A stretch of 64,000 nucleotides of DNA from Diplosphaera chodatii (Eukaryota; Chlorophyta; Trebouxiophyceae; Prasiolales; Stichococcaceae): contig JAALGY010000042.1 in NCBI GenBank assembly GCA_032358165.1, positions 1,426,001 through 1,490,000 of the forward strand. The letters are read 5' to 3'. Both the position numbers and the translations under genes were made by a program. Below the pieces are notes generated by a model, which saw nothing but the letters and a program-made list of their open reading frames with translations, made no database searches and was not told the origin of the DNA. Below, in pieces: positions 1 through 13,000 of this stretch. The number at the start of each line of letters is the position of its first letter. Positions within the stretch are counted from its first letter, which is position 1.

Positions 1-3000
1 GGCCGCCTCAGCTTCCCCGGAGCCGCCGCCGCGACCGGCGCCATTGCCGCTGCGGGCGACGCTGGACTCAAGGTTGGCCGCGCTGCTGTCGGGCGTGGAC
101 TCAGCTTCCTCAGAGCCGCCGCCCGCTGCGCCTGAAACCCCTGCAGCCCGGCCGCCTGTGCCGCCGCCGCCGGCCACCCCGCCTGCCGACCTGGCGCGGG
201 GCTGCCAGATGCGCGTGTCGACCCTTGCGTCCTGCATCTCGGCCTCCTCCTCGGTGTCGACCCCCGCCGCCGCATCCGAGTCTGCCATGCCGCTGGCGGC
301 ATCTGCATCCCCTGCTGCCGCACCGGCAGCGCTGCCCCGGCCACCAGCCGCGCCCCCCAGGCTCGCACCCTGGCTGACCTTGCCGGCAGGCTCCTTGGCC
401 GCGGGCGTGCCGGCCTGGCGGCTGCTGACGGGTCCGTCGTTGCCGCCGCCGCCTGCGGCTCCCCCGGCGGAGCCGCCCTTGCTGACGTCACCGCCAAGCG
501 CCTGCTGCATCTCGGCCTGCAGCCAGTCCTTGCCGGCAGCGGCCGCGGCGGCGGCCCCCCCTGCAGCGGCGCCGCCAGCGCGCACAGCGCTCTGCAAGCT
601 GCTGCTGCCAAGATCACCCGCGGCGGTGGCAGCTGCTTTTGTGGCAGCGCTGCTCGACGTCCTTGTGTCAGGGTCTGCGCTGGGTTTGCCGCCGGCGTCG
701 CCGCCGCTCATCGTTTTGGCAGACTGGCGCGCAGTGGGATCGGCTTGCTTCGCTGGTGCGGCCTTGGCTGGGCCGCCAGAGCTGCCACCGCTGCCGCCGA
801 GCGCCTTTGCTGCAGCTGCGCCGGCAGTTGCATTTTTCTCGACTTGCTTCGCTGGAGCAGCTTTGGCTGGGCTGCCGGAGCTGCCCCAGCTGCCGCCCAG
901 TGCCTTTGTTGCAGCCGCGCCGGCAGTTGCATCGACCACCTTCTTGACTTGCTTTGCTGGTGCAGGCTTGGCTGGACTGGCGGCGCTGCCCCCGCTGCCG
1001 CCGCGCGCCCTGTTTGCGGCCGCACCAACAGTGGCATCGACGACGTTCTTGACTTGCTTCGGCTTGGCACCTTTGGCCGGGCTGCCAACGCTACCGCCGG
1101 CCCCGCCGCCGCCGCCTGAAGTGCGCCCGACGCTGGCGATGGCAGCGCTCTGACGCTGCGTGCCAGATGCAGCACCAGGGGCGCTGCCCGCTCCGGGTTT
1201 GTCCCCAGTGAGCGCGCCTGCAGCGGCGGCGCGGCTAGGGATGCTGGGCACTGCGCCGGCGGCGCCGCCGGCAGCTGAGGCGGCGGCGGCGGCGCTGAAG
1301 TCGCTGGCCTTGGCGGCGCCGCCCGGCTTCTTCTTGGCCGCCTGGCCGGCCAGGATCTTGTTGACGGCCTTCAGCACCGCGGTCTCCTGGGCGCTGCCGG
1401 CCATGGCCTCCTACAGGGCGTGCAAAGCTGAGTCGTCGGTGTTTGCTGCCGATGAATGGGTGGGACCAGAGCAGACTGTAGCTGGGAGTGCACTACCTAA
1501 TCAAGCGCCTCTGCTGCAACGCAGACGTGCAGCTGCCAAGGTACGCAGGCGGCATGAGGGTGGGGCCGCACATCTGCTTCGTACACCGGCGGCGCCAGCT
1601 TGTCGAAGGCGCCCGGCGCAAAGCTGAAGTTGCCGCTGGCCCCAGCCGTGGTTTGCATGATGGCGTTGAGGGCGACCACCCACACCGCGCGGTTCATCTC
1701 GTCGTAGCACTCGCCTGCACAATCGTGTGGGCGCAGCTGAGCACAGGGCTGACAGCTCGTGCTATGCTGATGGTCTGAGTTTGGCATGCAGCAAGCCCCC
1801 TCGAGTGCTGCTGGTGCTTCATAAACGTCCAACAGATGGCAGCAGCATGGGCCTGGAGCAGCACTCACAACACCCTGAAAGCGCCGCCGCCACCAGTCTG
1901 GCGGCTGGCTCACCGTCCGTGGTCATCCAGATGTGGCCGACGGGGTTGTCGTACAGGCGCTCCCGGAAGGAGTTGACGCCCAGCATCTCCCGCCGCAGCT
2001 TCGCCATCGCCGCCCCGCCGCGGCTCTCCTGCGGCCACGTCGTGTAGCAGCTCCAGTGCCTGCGCTTGCACGGCGATGCATCTCACGCTCGTGTCCAGAG
2101 CGAGCCGAATTGTGACCCGTCAGGTTACCATCTGATGCGATCACCGCGAGTGCAATTGCAAAGCCTGATGCAGAACCACCGCTGGCTGCACAGGAGACCT
2201 GCCGGCCAAGGGGTCTGTCAGCCGTGAAACAAGGTGGGGACTCAGCTGGCGACGGTCCGATCCTCATCCATCCATGAGGTTCATCAGGACAGCTGTGGAC
2301 GGGGCGCACTTGTCGCTCTTGGTGTTGGGCGGCCCGTTCGGCGCCAGCGACAGCGAGTCGAAGTCGATGAAGCCCGCGGCCGGGGAGCGCTGCTCCGCCC
2401 ACCTGCGCAGCTGCGCCGTGCGCACCCGGTACTTGGCAGCCCGCCCCGGCGCCCTCACCTGTGTGAGGGCACACCAGCCGAGCTGAGCCGCAGCCTGGTC
2501 ATCATGCAGCCAGCGCTGCACAAGCTGATGCAGCTGTGCTGACAACCAGCACTTGGTGTCTGCAGCCAAGAGCGTCCTCAGCTGTATGACAGCGCACTAG
2601 CTGGTCAAAAGCGTGCATGCCATCCAGCACCGGACGGGTTGCATGCGCACGTGCTGCCGCCAGGTCATACAGGTACAGCGGCCTGCAGAATGCTTGCACC
2701 ATGATCTGCCTTGAGGTACCGCGTCACAGGTGAACATCCTACGCGCACCTCCTTGAGCGTCGGCACGCTCAGGGTGAGGATCACGGCGCCCCCGGGCCGC
2801 TTTAGCACCCGCTCCAGGGCCCGGAAATACTTTGCCGGGATCTGGTGCACCTGCCACCCCGCACCACCGCGGCACTTTCAGAGTCCCCCACACTCGTGCA
2901 GCGGCAAGCCAGGGTTGCTTGCAGGGGGCGTCCAGGCCAGCTGGACTCGGCAGGCAGAGCCACCGCACAGCGTGGCGGAGCCTCAAGCGCGGCAAGGCAA

Positions 3001-5304
3001 CGCTGCTGTGCATTGCAGGATGCGGGGACATGAGGAGGCTGAAGGCACGACGTGCAGCAGGGGGCATAGAGATGAGCTGACGGGGGCGCCCACCTTGGTC
3101 CAGACGCCCACATACGACAGGATGACCAGCTTGCGCTTTGGGTCCGCCTGCTTGACATACGCCTCCAGCGCCTGCGAGAAGCACGCATAGTTGCAGCATT
3201 TGGCCGAGACATCTGCAAGCTTGGTAGCGTGCACCGCCTGTGGCTGAGAACCGACGCCTGACAGCCCTGCTAGGGGCCACAGGTACACAGAGCTGCGGTC
3301 GGCTTGGGAGGCAGCTTGGCATGCGGCGGCTTCAGCGGTCCGGCTGCGACGCTCGAGGGCATCATGGCAGTGCAGGGTGGGCACAGGGGGCCGCACGTCG
3401 CCGTGCGTGGCGAACAGCGGCGCGTGCAGGAAGTCGATGCGGCCGACGCCGCGCGTGCACTGCTTGGGCCCCAGCCGGTCCTGGTCGCGCGCAAAAAACT
3501 CCGGGATCACGTCCAGCAGGTACTTCTTCTCTGCACGCGTGGCACCAACAGCTTTGTGCTCAGGTCTTCGTAACCCAGACGCGGCCCATTCTCCTGTGCT
3601 GGGCCTGATGCAATGCAGGCAGGTGGCAGAGCAGTGTCACAGTCGTGGTGACAGGCAGCATGAAGGAAGGCCAGGCTTGCTGCTGCACCTGGCTGCTTCA
3701 TGTTGGCCAGGTAGCTGGCGGTGCGGAAGGTGTCGGCCTCATCGCAGTATGCGTAGCTCGCATGCGTGTGCACCTGCAGCAGAGGGAAACCGGCACAGCC
3801 TGAGGCCACGAGCGAGAAGGTGACAGCAATGGAGGTCTTCAAGACCTTGTGTGCGTCATGACAGCTGCACACCGCTGGCCATCAGAGAACTGGGCGTGCC
3901 GAAACCAGCATGCTTGCGCACCCTGTAGTCGAACACGCGGCGGCGGCCCCGCAGCAGCTGCACCAGCCGCGTGTACAGCTGCCGCATCATCGAGTCCCCC
4001 GCCACCAAGATGTCAATATCCTCGCCCAGCAGCTTGTCCAGCACCTGCAGGCGACCGATGCAACATGTTGAAGGCCAAGCCGCCACCAGACTGCAGCCAG
4101 ATGCAGAAGTCATGCCAGGGGAGCAGCACTCAAGAGCCTTGCGCGTCAGGATTCTCCAGTCATGTGCAGCACAGTCGCTGCAAACGATACGATCGTTGTG
4201 ATTGATGCCTTCCACTCACCAGTGCAGCCCAGGCAACCATGCAGCCTGGCGTGCAGCCAATTCGATGCAGCGGTGTGGCGTGCTCGCACCTCATGGCGCC
4301 GGTAGTTGACATACTGGCAGCCGACCCCCTTGGCCGCCCTGTAGTGCATCGCCGCAGGGTCCGCCTTCTCCGTCACGAACTTGCCGGGCACCACGCCGCC
4401 GCAGCACGCCTTGCCGCATCCCGGCAGCTTCCGCTTGGCCACCTGCACGACACCGTCGTGACAGTACAGTAGATCTGATTGCACGCACATGTTATTTCAA
4501 GCAACCTGTACACTGATGCCACCTCTTCGGCCATCCTGCATTCTCTGCAACAGACTGCATGTCTGGCGAGCAGGCGCATACATCGTGTGGGTCCAGCAGA
4601 CGGCGCCGGGCAAGTGCCAGCTGATCGACCGTCAACTTCAATCAAATGAGTAGACTCAAACAATGAGATGTGACAGCCGAGCTGGCAGCAAGTTATGGAC
4701 ACGGGAAACGACTGACACCTTCATGAAGTCGGGGCAGTCCTGCCGCTCGGTCTCAACAAAGGCGCCGCCGGCGGCGAAGGGGCACACCAGCTCCTTCGCC
4801 ACGTCGAACTTGCAGTCCACGAACGCGCAGCGCGGGAAGTGGATGGGCTGCTTGGCGGGGTCAGCCTGCAGCGCGAACCTGTGGGCAAGCACGAGCTGGG
4901 GTCCGCACTCTGCACCCTGGATGCCGACATGAGATGCTTGCCGCTGCGTCGTGCGTCGTGGGTCGTGAAGTGACAAGGTTTCTGCATTTGCCTGGATCCT
5001 GGGATCAGATCCAGCAGACGGCCTGCTGTGTGCGTGTCGCTCACCAGCAGGTCTTTGGCTGGTACACGATGCACTTGCTGGTGGCGCCGGCTTTTTGTGC
5101 CACTGCCCCGTTTTTTCCGCCACCCAGCTGTGGTGCAGCCTCCGCCACCAGCAGCAGGCTGCTTATCACAACTGCGGCTACAACGCCGCTGACGGTCCGA
5201 TGTGCGTGCATGCCAGCTGCCATGCTTCCCATGGCGCCCCCTGCGAGCATTTGGAGATAGGCGTTGCCCGTGATAGCACGCCCAGATTGGAACGTGGAAT
5301 GCAT
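1..5304 (-). CDS. PC-esterase/TBL-like (GDS...DxH) secretory-pathway protein with long Ala/Gly-rich tail, partial at left edge
   Basis: Twelve exons read on the minus strand: 5304-5045, 4878-4719, 4442-4290, 4044-3922, 3773-3689, 3530-3397, 3237-3094, 2850-2749, 2458-about 2268, 2059-1914, 1714-1572 and 1410-1; the frame is still open at base 1 (at least about 1,017 aa). Phases agree at every junction except that the exon-9 donor is not GT. The N-terminus has a hydrophobic segment (VSGVVAAVVISSLLLVAEA), a signal peptide or type II anchor. Exon 2 is Cys-rich. Exon 4 carries DILVAGDSMMRQLY, the nucleophile GDS block of PC-esterase/trichome-birefringence-like proteins. The exon 9/10 join gives NLMDG-HWSCYTTWP, matching the C-terminal Asp-x-His block. 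That family is known to O-acetylate cell-wall polysaccharides in the Golgi; the substrate here is unknown. About 470 residues of low-complexity A/G/S/K sequence follow, which is unusual for the family. Alternative starts are the Met codons just downstream of 5304. Confidence 0.66.
740..1095 (-). repeat. Imperfect tandem repeats in the PC-esterase tail
   Basis: Four degenerate units of about 90-110 bp encode variants of SPAKxAPAKQVxK followed by an Ala-rich stretch and a GGSxGSS linker. The plus strand shows the recurring cttgacttgctt core near 838, 951 and 1049. The lysine-containing PAK motifs suggest a flexible basic tail. No known domain was recognised. Confidence 0.7.
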
Positions 5305-5987
5305 GCATCACGCGTACATGATCGGCGGCTCCGACAGGCACTTATCGAACGTGCACTGGAGCATCATGTGTGGTGGACCTACAGGGGGTTCCCCAGCAAT
5401 GCGGTGTAGCGGCGGGACCTTGGCTGTCAGCTTTCACATGCACAATCACCTGCCCAGGTGACTCTTCACGATGTTCGAACGGTCGGCTCTACCGTACGTG
5501 CACACTTATCCCACTCACGTCTCACCTCAAACTGCAAACAACACTGCATGTGTCCCAGGCATCCTGCAGGTGCAGTCTACCGATCAGCGTAGCATTCGCA
5601 GGACGTGCCACTCCTTTCAAGCACAGCGCGGTGTTACACATGTTCTTGGCATGGGAACAAAGCCAAAGAGTGAATATGCTGCAAGGTTGCTGCGGACCTG
5701 TAGTACGCTGCAGAACCTACCCCTGGGCGGGTTGCACATTTTGGCAAAACACCAACTCACTGGTGCAGTGTGCACTTTCCGCCACGCCGAGCAGCCTGCA
5801 ACATAAGGCTGATCAGAAAACGTGTTCGTTTCCTCTGCTTTGCTTGAAGAGCGCGTGAGTCTCCAGTGCATTGACATCACATTGTGATCAACGAAAGCAC
5901 AACGCACAAGCAGCAGAACCAGCGGGCAGAAGACGTCTGCGCGGCGACAACCCTGGCACTTCTGCTCCTGACCAGGCCTGCTCTGCC

Positions 5988-6720
5988 ATGGACGTCCTGC
6001 GGAATGCACTCAACGAGTTCTCGGCAAAATACAAGCATACGCACCCTGTGGCAAAGGTGCGGCAGCGGTGCACTGTTGTTGCGACACCGGCAGTCTGCTC
6101 CAGAGCAACGCACATAACAGCTGCTGACGGTGCTAGCTGCTCAGCCGTGGGTGCGATGCTGCAGGCATGTGACGCGTGTGTTGTCTTTGCCGTCGCCTCC
6201 TGCTTCCTCCAGGTGATGGAGTTTCCCAGCCCTCCTAGCCTAGCGCCCCCTGACAGCAAACAATCATGATCCAAGCTGCCTCTGCCGGCACGGTCCGTGC
6301 CTGCGCCATGAGGACCCGGCCCATACTAAGCCACGTCGTGGCTGCCCTCAAGCTTGTGTGTTTGGCGCAGCTCTTATATGTGGCGCTCACATCCTCCTTC
6401 CCCTTCAATTCGCTGCTGTCCGGGCTGGCCGGCAGCGCGGGCTTCGCTGTGCTCACATGTGCGCAGTCCTGGCGTCGCCATCTTACCATCCCCAGGATCA
6501 GGAAGGAATTTGCCCAAGCAGACAGGACATGTGTGCCATGGGATGCTGCTTGCTTCTCCTACTGCTGACATTCGGCACCTCGATGTCCGCAGTGTGTCTG
6601 AGGATGCGGGCAACGACGGGGACACAGCTCATGAAGGCGCCGACGCCGCAGAAGGCGCTCGCGGAGTATGCCTTTGCGATGTGCTTCCTGTGGCTCCTAG
6701 TCTGGAACTACATGGGCTGA
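5988..6720 (+). CDS. DAD1: DAD1 subunit of oligosaccharyltransferase
   Basis: Small ER membrane protein of about 110 aa; DAD1 is a conserved subunit of the oligosaccharyltransferase that transfers the dolichol-linked glycan to Asn of nascent proteins. Exon 1 (5988-6056) encodes MDVLRNALNEFSAKYKHTHP, matching the family's soluble N-terminus. The middle exon (to 6458) carries AQLLYVALTSSFPFNSLLSG, where SFPFNS-LSG is the family signature between two membrane spans. The last exon (6593-6720) begins with the CLRM block (family xCLRxQ), then EYAFAMCFLWLLVWNYMG and stop, matching the conserved hydrophobic C-terminus ending in N-x-x-G. The 6458/6593 junction keeps phase (T|TG). The start of the middle exon is uncertain: homology extends upstream to about 6325, but I found no canonical acceptor that keeps phase with exon 1. 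Confidence 0.85.
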
Positions 6721-7135
6721 GCAGCGTGCGAGCTGGGCGGGTGTAGGCCTGCAGACCACACACGACAGCAGCTAGGGTGTAGACGATCACCTTGGAATCA
6801 TGATAGGCGATCTGCGTAGGCTTTTGGTGACATGACAGTCCTAGCCTGACAGCATGTCAGGGAGTTGGGACGCGCTTGATAAGCCGTTGCAAGCCACCTG
6901 TCCTGGTCAGACGGTGCTCAGCCAGCAGCTTGCGGCAGTGCGGTCAACGAGCCCAACGTCTGGACAGCAGCATATGTTGCGCTTTGCTGCTATATGAGCA
7001 TCACCACTCAAGAGGCTGGTTGCGTTTGCAAAGCTGGGCAGTACACCGCAACACCTGCAACATGCTGCGCTGCGTACTGCTGTTCACAAGCGAAGCCAGC
7101 GTGCCAACTCAACGGTGCACGCTCGTGGCGTGCAA
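6721..7135. other. Convergent intergenic spacer
   Basis: Space between the 3' ends of DAD1 (+) and the STI1-like gene (-). No coding signal or recognisable regulatory element was seen. Confidence 0.4.
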
Positions 7136-8281
7136 TCAGCTGACTGACTGCTGGCTCTGCTGCTCCGCAAACCGCTGCATGTTGCGATAGAACGCCGCCA
7201 CCTGCCAGCACAGACAGCAGCTGACTTCCTCAGTGAGCTGTCACATGGCGCAGCGGCAAGCTGTGCTGTGCATACACTTCCCGGAACGCAGGGCTGCTCA
7301 GTGCATAACACTCCGAACGTCCTGATGATTCAGCATTCTGGGTGCTTTCACCTTGGGGTTGGCCAGGTGCCGTGCAGCATGCTGTGGGTGAGCCGCAATG
7401 TCAGCCACAGCCGCCATCACGTCAGCATCGTCATACCCAGCGAGCAGCTCCTCGTCTGCCAGCACCTGCTGCATGACCTGCGCCGTCGGCTTCAGCGCCT
7501 CTGCGCCACGGACAGTGGCTGATGTCAAACGTCTGGCAGTAGCGACATGTGTGCAGACGAGATTCTGGCGCCCAATACAAGGTCAGCCACTGGACGGCCT
7601 GCCACAAATGCGGGGCGTTGTGCAGACTTCTGCAGGCGCAACTCATGAGCTGCGCGGACGCCAACTCAGCAGCGCTTGCGTCGGGCACAATGCGCAGCTG
7701 CTGCAGCGCACTCCTTCCACTGGCCTGCTCGCCGCTCCCGTTGGCGCTCTGCGCTCGCAGGTCTCGGCTGACTTGTGCGATGTGCTCCGGCTGCGCAGCG
7801 GGTGTTCCTGCCGTCAGACGCGCCAGCTGGTCCAGCGGGCTGGCGCAGCATTTGAGCTTCGACCTGTGCCCGACGTTCTGCAGCCTGCCAGTACGCGCAC
7901 GACCCAGGAACCCCCGCCGCAATGCTGGCGTCGCGCATCTGGTGGACCCTGGAGCATTCACCTGAGGATGGAATGCCTACTGGTGCATTGATGGAGAGCG
8001 TGCAGTCCTACATCATACAAACCTCGACTGCAGGACAGCAGCACCGCTGGTAAAATTTTTGAGGGGCATGTGCTCTGCATTCCCATGGGCCATTGCTCAA
8101 TGCAGACCGTCGGGGGCTCAACAGCAGAGCTGATCACCTCCGACAGCTTGCATGGATACGACACAACGGCGTCGGGCAGATCGTCCTCTGCACGTGCTGC
8201 CGCATCGCGGTCATCTTTGCGCGTGATTTGCTGTACCGAGGCCAGATCTGGTGGCCTTGCATCCGAGGCTGTGCATGACAT
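7136..8281 (-). CDS. Small protein with STI1-like C-terminal motif (5' part uncertain)
   Basis: The two last exons are clear: about 7516-7352 and 7201-7136 (stop TGA at 7138). Together they encode an acidic helical stretch, EELLAGYDDADVMAAVADIA, then HLANPK joined across the intron to VAAFYRNMQRFAEQQ. This D-x-DVM-A-V-x-DIA, NPKVAAFY pattern resembles the STI1 or DP-like repeat at the C-terminus of Hsp70/Hsp90 co-chaperones and of Tic40/Hip-type proteins. Upstream coding is less certain. A frame at about 7880-7600 (with LARLTAGTPAAQPEHIAQVS) and a possible first exon starting at ATG 8281 (MSCTASDARPPDL, donor near 8130) may belong to it. Role inferred only: a chaperone-associated adaptor. The STI1 assignment rests on this motif alone. 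Confidence 0.45.
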
Positions 8282-10044
8282 CCTGTGCCAACTGTAAAGG
8301 TCATCTACATTTCAACACCGGCAGGGAATTGCTGCTCGACTAACTAAACTATCTAAGGTGCTGCTGTGCTGATATACACAGTCTGCAGGTGCATGCAGCT
8401 GATCAGTCGAGGCGTCTGCAGGCCACGGATATCAGGCGCCAATGCAGGAGTGCGCTACGAGTTGGCGCCGGTTCAACAAGCTGAGGTGACCTGCCGCCAG
8501 GAACATCGCTCCATTCATCTCTTGGACTGCCCCGCTTAGAGCTATGTAGGACTACCGGCTCCAGAAGCCCGAAGTACAGCGTGCGGGGCTACAAATACGA
8601 CGAACCGGCTGCTTCACGGCTTCTCCAGATGAGCTAATGTCACAGCACTTGAGGCAGGCATGATACGCGTACAGATCGCACCACGAAACCTCGCATTCGA
8701 CAGCGGACGCTGCTGAGCGAGTGCAGGTGTAACTGCAGTACAGCGCATAGAGCAACGAAGTTTCACAGAACCGCAGCACTGCCTGTCAGACTGGATAACG
8801 AGCTCGAGGCCGTCAGCAACCTGCCACCTGGCCGCAGCACTTGGCCAGAGACGGGGCCGGGCATGGTGATGAAGAAGTCTTCTTCGTCAGGCAGTGTCGG
8901 TAGCATCAACGTAGAGGAGCAGGCAGAAGCACCCAACCCGAGAGGTGGGCAGACACCCAACATGCTCGTTCCGAATCGAGCCCGTCATGTCAGCGGCGGC
9001 GGCAACAACATGTAGGTTGACGACGTCACTCCATGCTGCTTTATGATGGAGTGCGGTAGGAACTGCAGCAGCAGCGCTGAGAGGTTTAGGTGAACGTTGC
9101 ATGGACAGGCGGCTGCGTGCCTACCTTCCGTGCGCATGTCACACGTCCAGCGTCTGGAAGGCGTCAAATCAGGCGGATGTGTGCAATGTGAGACCGTGCG
9201 CAGCACGCTGCACGGCGTCAGATCGGTTGTGACATGGTGCCATCCGCTCGCAGCATGACAGAGTGGCCCCGAACGATGCGTGACGGGCGGCGCCCACCAG
9301 ATCCGCTCAGCTAGTGCTACATTCAGGCACCACTTGGTGGTCATGCGTTTGACGGGGCTCGCCCTGATGCTGTCAGGTGTAATCATGCCAGGTGCCACCG
9401 GGCAGGGGTATAACCAGGGGCGCCTCGTGACGCTTTGCAGCCATCCTGCAGGACTCCATCCCGCAGACTTGCATGCGCAGCGCCAAGCGACCAGACGTAC
9501 TTCATTGTTGAGCACGCAGCGGTAGCATGCTTTGAACCGTGTTGCGCGAATAACGGCGGCGCAATCTGACGTCAGGTTTCTGCGTGCTTGGTCCCTGTTC
9601 CAAGGGTCCCAGCTGTAGAATCGGCGCCAGTCATAGCGCATCAGACACGATCCCGAACTGAAGTACTGCATAGCAGCCTATTCCAGCCAGCTGGTGGCCG
9701 TTCAGGGCACACTACTGTTGCAAGGTTGCACCGTATCGCACGAGAGTTTGGCCTACAGCTGCTGGCAACAGCTGCACAGCGCTCACGCCAGGCGGCAAAT
9801 CAGCTGAGAGTCACCAGAACAGACCGCCGCCATGACAAGCCTTGGGCCTCGTGCGTTCTTCATCTTACTACCTGAGGATTGCACCTCGCTCCCTGCCTTG
9901 AAGACAGCCCTCTGGGCCGTTAGCGTCGGCAGCTGCCGATCCTCGAACTTAATGAGCAGTAGTCAGCGCACCCTGCACCTCCATGCACGCAGCATGCCTC
10001 ACAGTGCGGCATCTGTATCCCCTGCAGGTCTGCAGCGCTCCAAC
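8282..10044. other. Intergenic region upstream of P5CS
   Basis: About 1.8 kb with no exon-like frame that I can connect to a family. Several 60-230-codon frames exist on both strands but lack splice continuity or recognisable motifs. It should contain the P5CS promoter; no box is called. Confidence 0.4.
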
Positions 10045-13000
10045 ATGTCCATGGCAGACATGACAGACGGCTTCGTGAAGAACACGGAGTCGACCTTCGG
10101 CAAGCCCGACCCGACGCGGGACACCGTGCGTGCAGCGCGCCGCGTGGTCGTCAAGGTGCAAGCGCATGCCCTCGCCCTGCTGTTGTACTGCGGAACAAGG
10201 CGGGACCCCCGCCACACGTCCGCACAGCCGGCGGTGCTCAGGAGGTGCAGCAGTCATGTCAAGCACCATGCCCACAGCCACATGCACGTGCGAGCACACG
10301 CTGGACGTAACGACCCTGCACCTGCGGCAGGTCGGCACGGCGGTGGTGACCCGGCACACCGACAACCGGCTGGCGCTGGGGCGGCTGGGCGCGCTCGTGG
10401 AGCAGCTGCACGCGCTGGTGCGGTCGACGCGGCAGGTCATCCTGGTGACCAGCGGCGCGGTGTGCGTGGGGCGGCAGGTGCTGCGCCAGCAGCACATCCT
10501 CAACTCCAGCCCGCTGCAGATGATGGGCAACCACAACTTCTGCGGTGCGCCCTTGGGCCGCTGTCTGTGAGCTTTTGCGGGAGTGTTGGCACAGGACACA
10601 GCAGGGCAGGATCATGCAGCTCGGCAGCGGCACCTGATTGGCACGCAGCAGCAGCAGGGTGGCAGCTGCAGGCAGCCGGGCGAGCAGGCTTCCGCAGCAT
10701 GCAGCCATGGAGGCGCAGCCAGCAGCTGCAACACACTCGGGGCCTTGCCAAGCTCCCTGGACTGTGGCCCCTAGGAAGTTATGCCTTGAACCTGCCTGCC
10801 CTGCAGCGCGCGCGGCGGCGGCGGCGGGGCAGACCGGCCTCATGGCGCTGTACGACAGCCTGTTCACCATGATGGACATGCAGGCCGCGCAGCTGCTGGT
10901 CACTGCCTCCGACTTCGAGCACGACGGTGCGCTGAGTGCCCACTGGATGCACTCGATTTCCGTGTTTCACACACAGACAACTCCAAACTCCTATCATTAC
11001 GATCTGCACGGTGCAGCCTGCTGTGTGACTGCACCATGCGCTTGCCGCGCCTCGGCAGACGCTGTGCTCGCGCCAGCCTGCGAAGGCGTGCTACCTGATG
11101 GCCATGTGTGGTCAGGCCTGCAAGACGGGCTTTGGACCTCGGGCAGAGTTGCTGCAGGGACCTGGGCTGTCTGATATGCACACAGCTGTTCCGGCTACCC
11201 TGCTGCAGGCTTCCGGGAGGCGCTGACGGCCACAGCCGAGGACCTGCTGTCAATGAATGTCATCCCGGTGTTCAACGAGAACGACGCCATCCTCTCGGCC
11301 ATGCCGCTGCTGGTGTGACTCTTGCGGGCTGCTGTGTACGCTGACGAGGCCTCTCAGCCCGGCTGCTGGCAGCTGTGCCGTGCCCACTCACCTGTTGTAT
11401 CACAGCCTGCTAAACGCAGGAGCCGTGCAGCAGATGCTGACATCAAAACATGCATCTCTGCGAACAGAAGGAGGAGGGTGCTGACAAGCAGAGGAAGGGC
11501 CGCTTCCGAGACAACGATGGACTGGCAGCACTGCTGGCGGTATGCATTCTGCTTGCTGACTGCATACACTACAGCGCACATGCAGTTTGCCACCCGCAGA
11601 GCTGACACATCATGCTGTTCTGCAAATGACGAGCTCACTGCTTGTCCACCCTGCGAAGTATGTGTGTCCAACAGATGCTGGTATGGTGTTGTGCAAGAGG
11701 GTTGTGCTTGGCCCTTTGAACAGGTGCAATTGAATGCGGACCTGCTGATGCTGTGCACGGATGTGGACGGCCTATACACTGGCAATCCTAATGACATCGC
11801 GTCCAAAATCATCCCCACCTACTGCCCTGAGGTGAGTCGACGTCTGCTATGCTGCTGTAAAGCACTGTGCCACAGCAAAGCTGCATCGAACCTGGTGTCC
11901 GGTGTATACTCCACCGGTGCCAATTGCTGAGGGCCTGACTGGCGCTTTTGACTTGGAACCCAGCCCCTCTTCGCTTTCGACCTGTAACAGGTGCACAGGG
12001 AGATGATCTCGTTCGCCAGCAAGAGCACGCACGGGCGCGGCGGGATGATGGCAAAGGTGGAGGCGGCCTGGATGGCTGCCGAGCAGGGGTGCTCCGTCGT
12101 CATCCTGAATGGCAAGAAGCCCGACTCTATCCTGCAGGTGCAGTCGTCAGGATGCAGAGATGTTGTGTCAACTGCATCCGTTGCAGGGTGTTGTGGGAGT
12201 ATCCATCGCCCCTGAGAAACACTGTGGGAGTGTTCATTGCCCCTGAAGACCACAGCATGTACACTGCCGCTGGATCCTGATGCACTGGCACAGCTGCCTG
12301 CCACTGCATCATGCCTCTGTTTGAAACGCCCGCATCTCACCGACCTGCCCGTCTGACGGTCACATGTCCGTGGGCAGGTCATTGCGGGCCAAGTGGAGGG
12401 GACGCTCTTCAACACAGAGTCAGCGCGCATGGTACAGCTGGAAACAAAGGTGTGTTTAGTCAAGTTGTGCATCACGGAGGTGGTCAGAGACAGGGTTTGC
12501 TTTGGCATGTGTTCCACCAGCACTGCTGGTGCATGTCGACATGAGATTTCTGTACACCCAGTCAACAGCGCTTCAGGCAGCCTGCCACTGTGTGCATGCT
12601 CCTTCGTGTCCGGAGTGAGGACAGGCATGAGTTGCGTATATGGGTGACTTTCTAGACCTGACCTGCTGCTGTCGTGGCTTTTGCAGGCTGCAGAAAATGG
12701 CGAGGCGCAGCCGGCAAAGCCGACCGCCAAGGAGACCGCCCGGGACGCAGCGCTGCGCGCGCGCACTGCGTCCCGCACGCTGCAGGCGCTGCCGTCCGAG
12801 GTGCGCGGCCACCCCCAGCAGCCAGTGCAGCATTGCAGCGTGGTTTGTTGGGCAGCTCGTGATGTTGCACGTTGGCGCCCGCCAGTCTCAGCTCCAGCCA
12901 GAGCTACCTTGATTTCAAAGAGTGCACGAGCTGCAGAGCTCGGCTCAGCATAGCAACGGCACTTGCTCAGAGGCAGAGCCTCGCTGCGTCTGCAGAAGCG

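Noticed and set aside
44..1153. 369-codon Pro/Ala-rich ORF on the plus strand
   Set aside because: Antisense shadow of the PC-esterase tail, whose minus frame has coherent PAK repeats and joins upstream exons in phase.
8985..9671. 228-codon minus-strand ORF as a gene
   Set aside because: No recognisable motif, no partner exons, and located in the region expected to be the P5CS upstream spacer.
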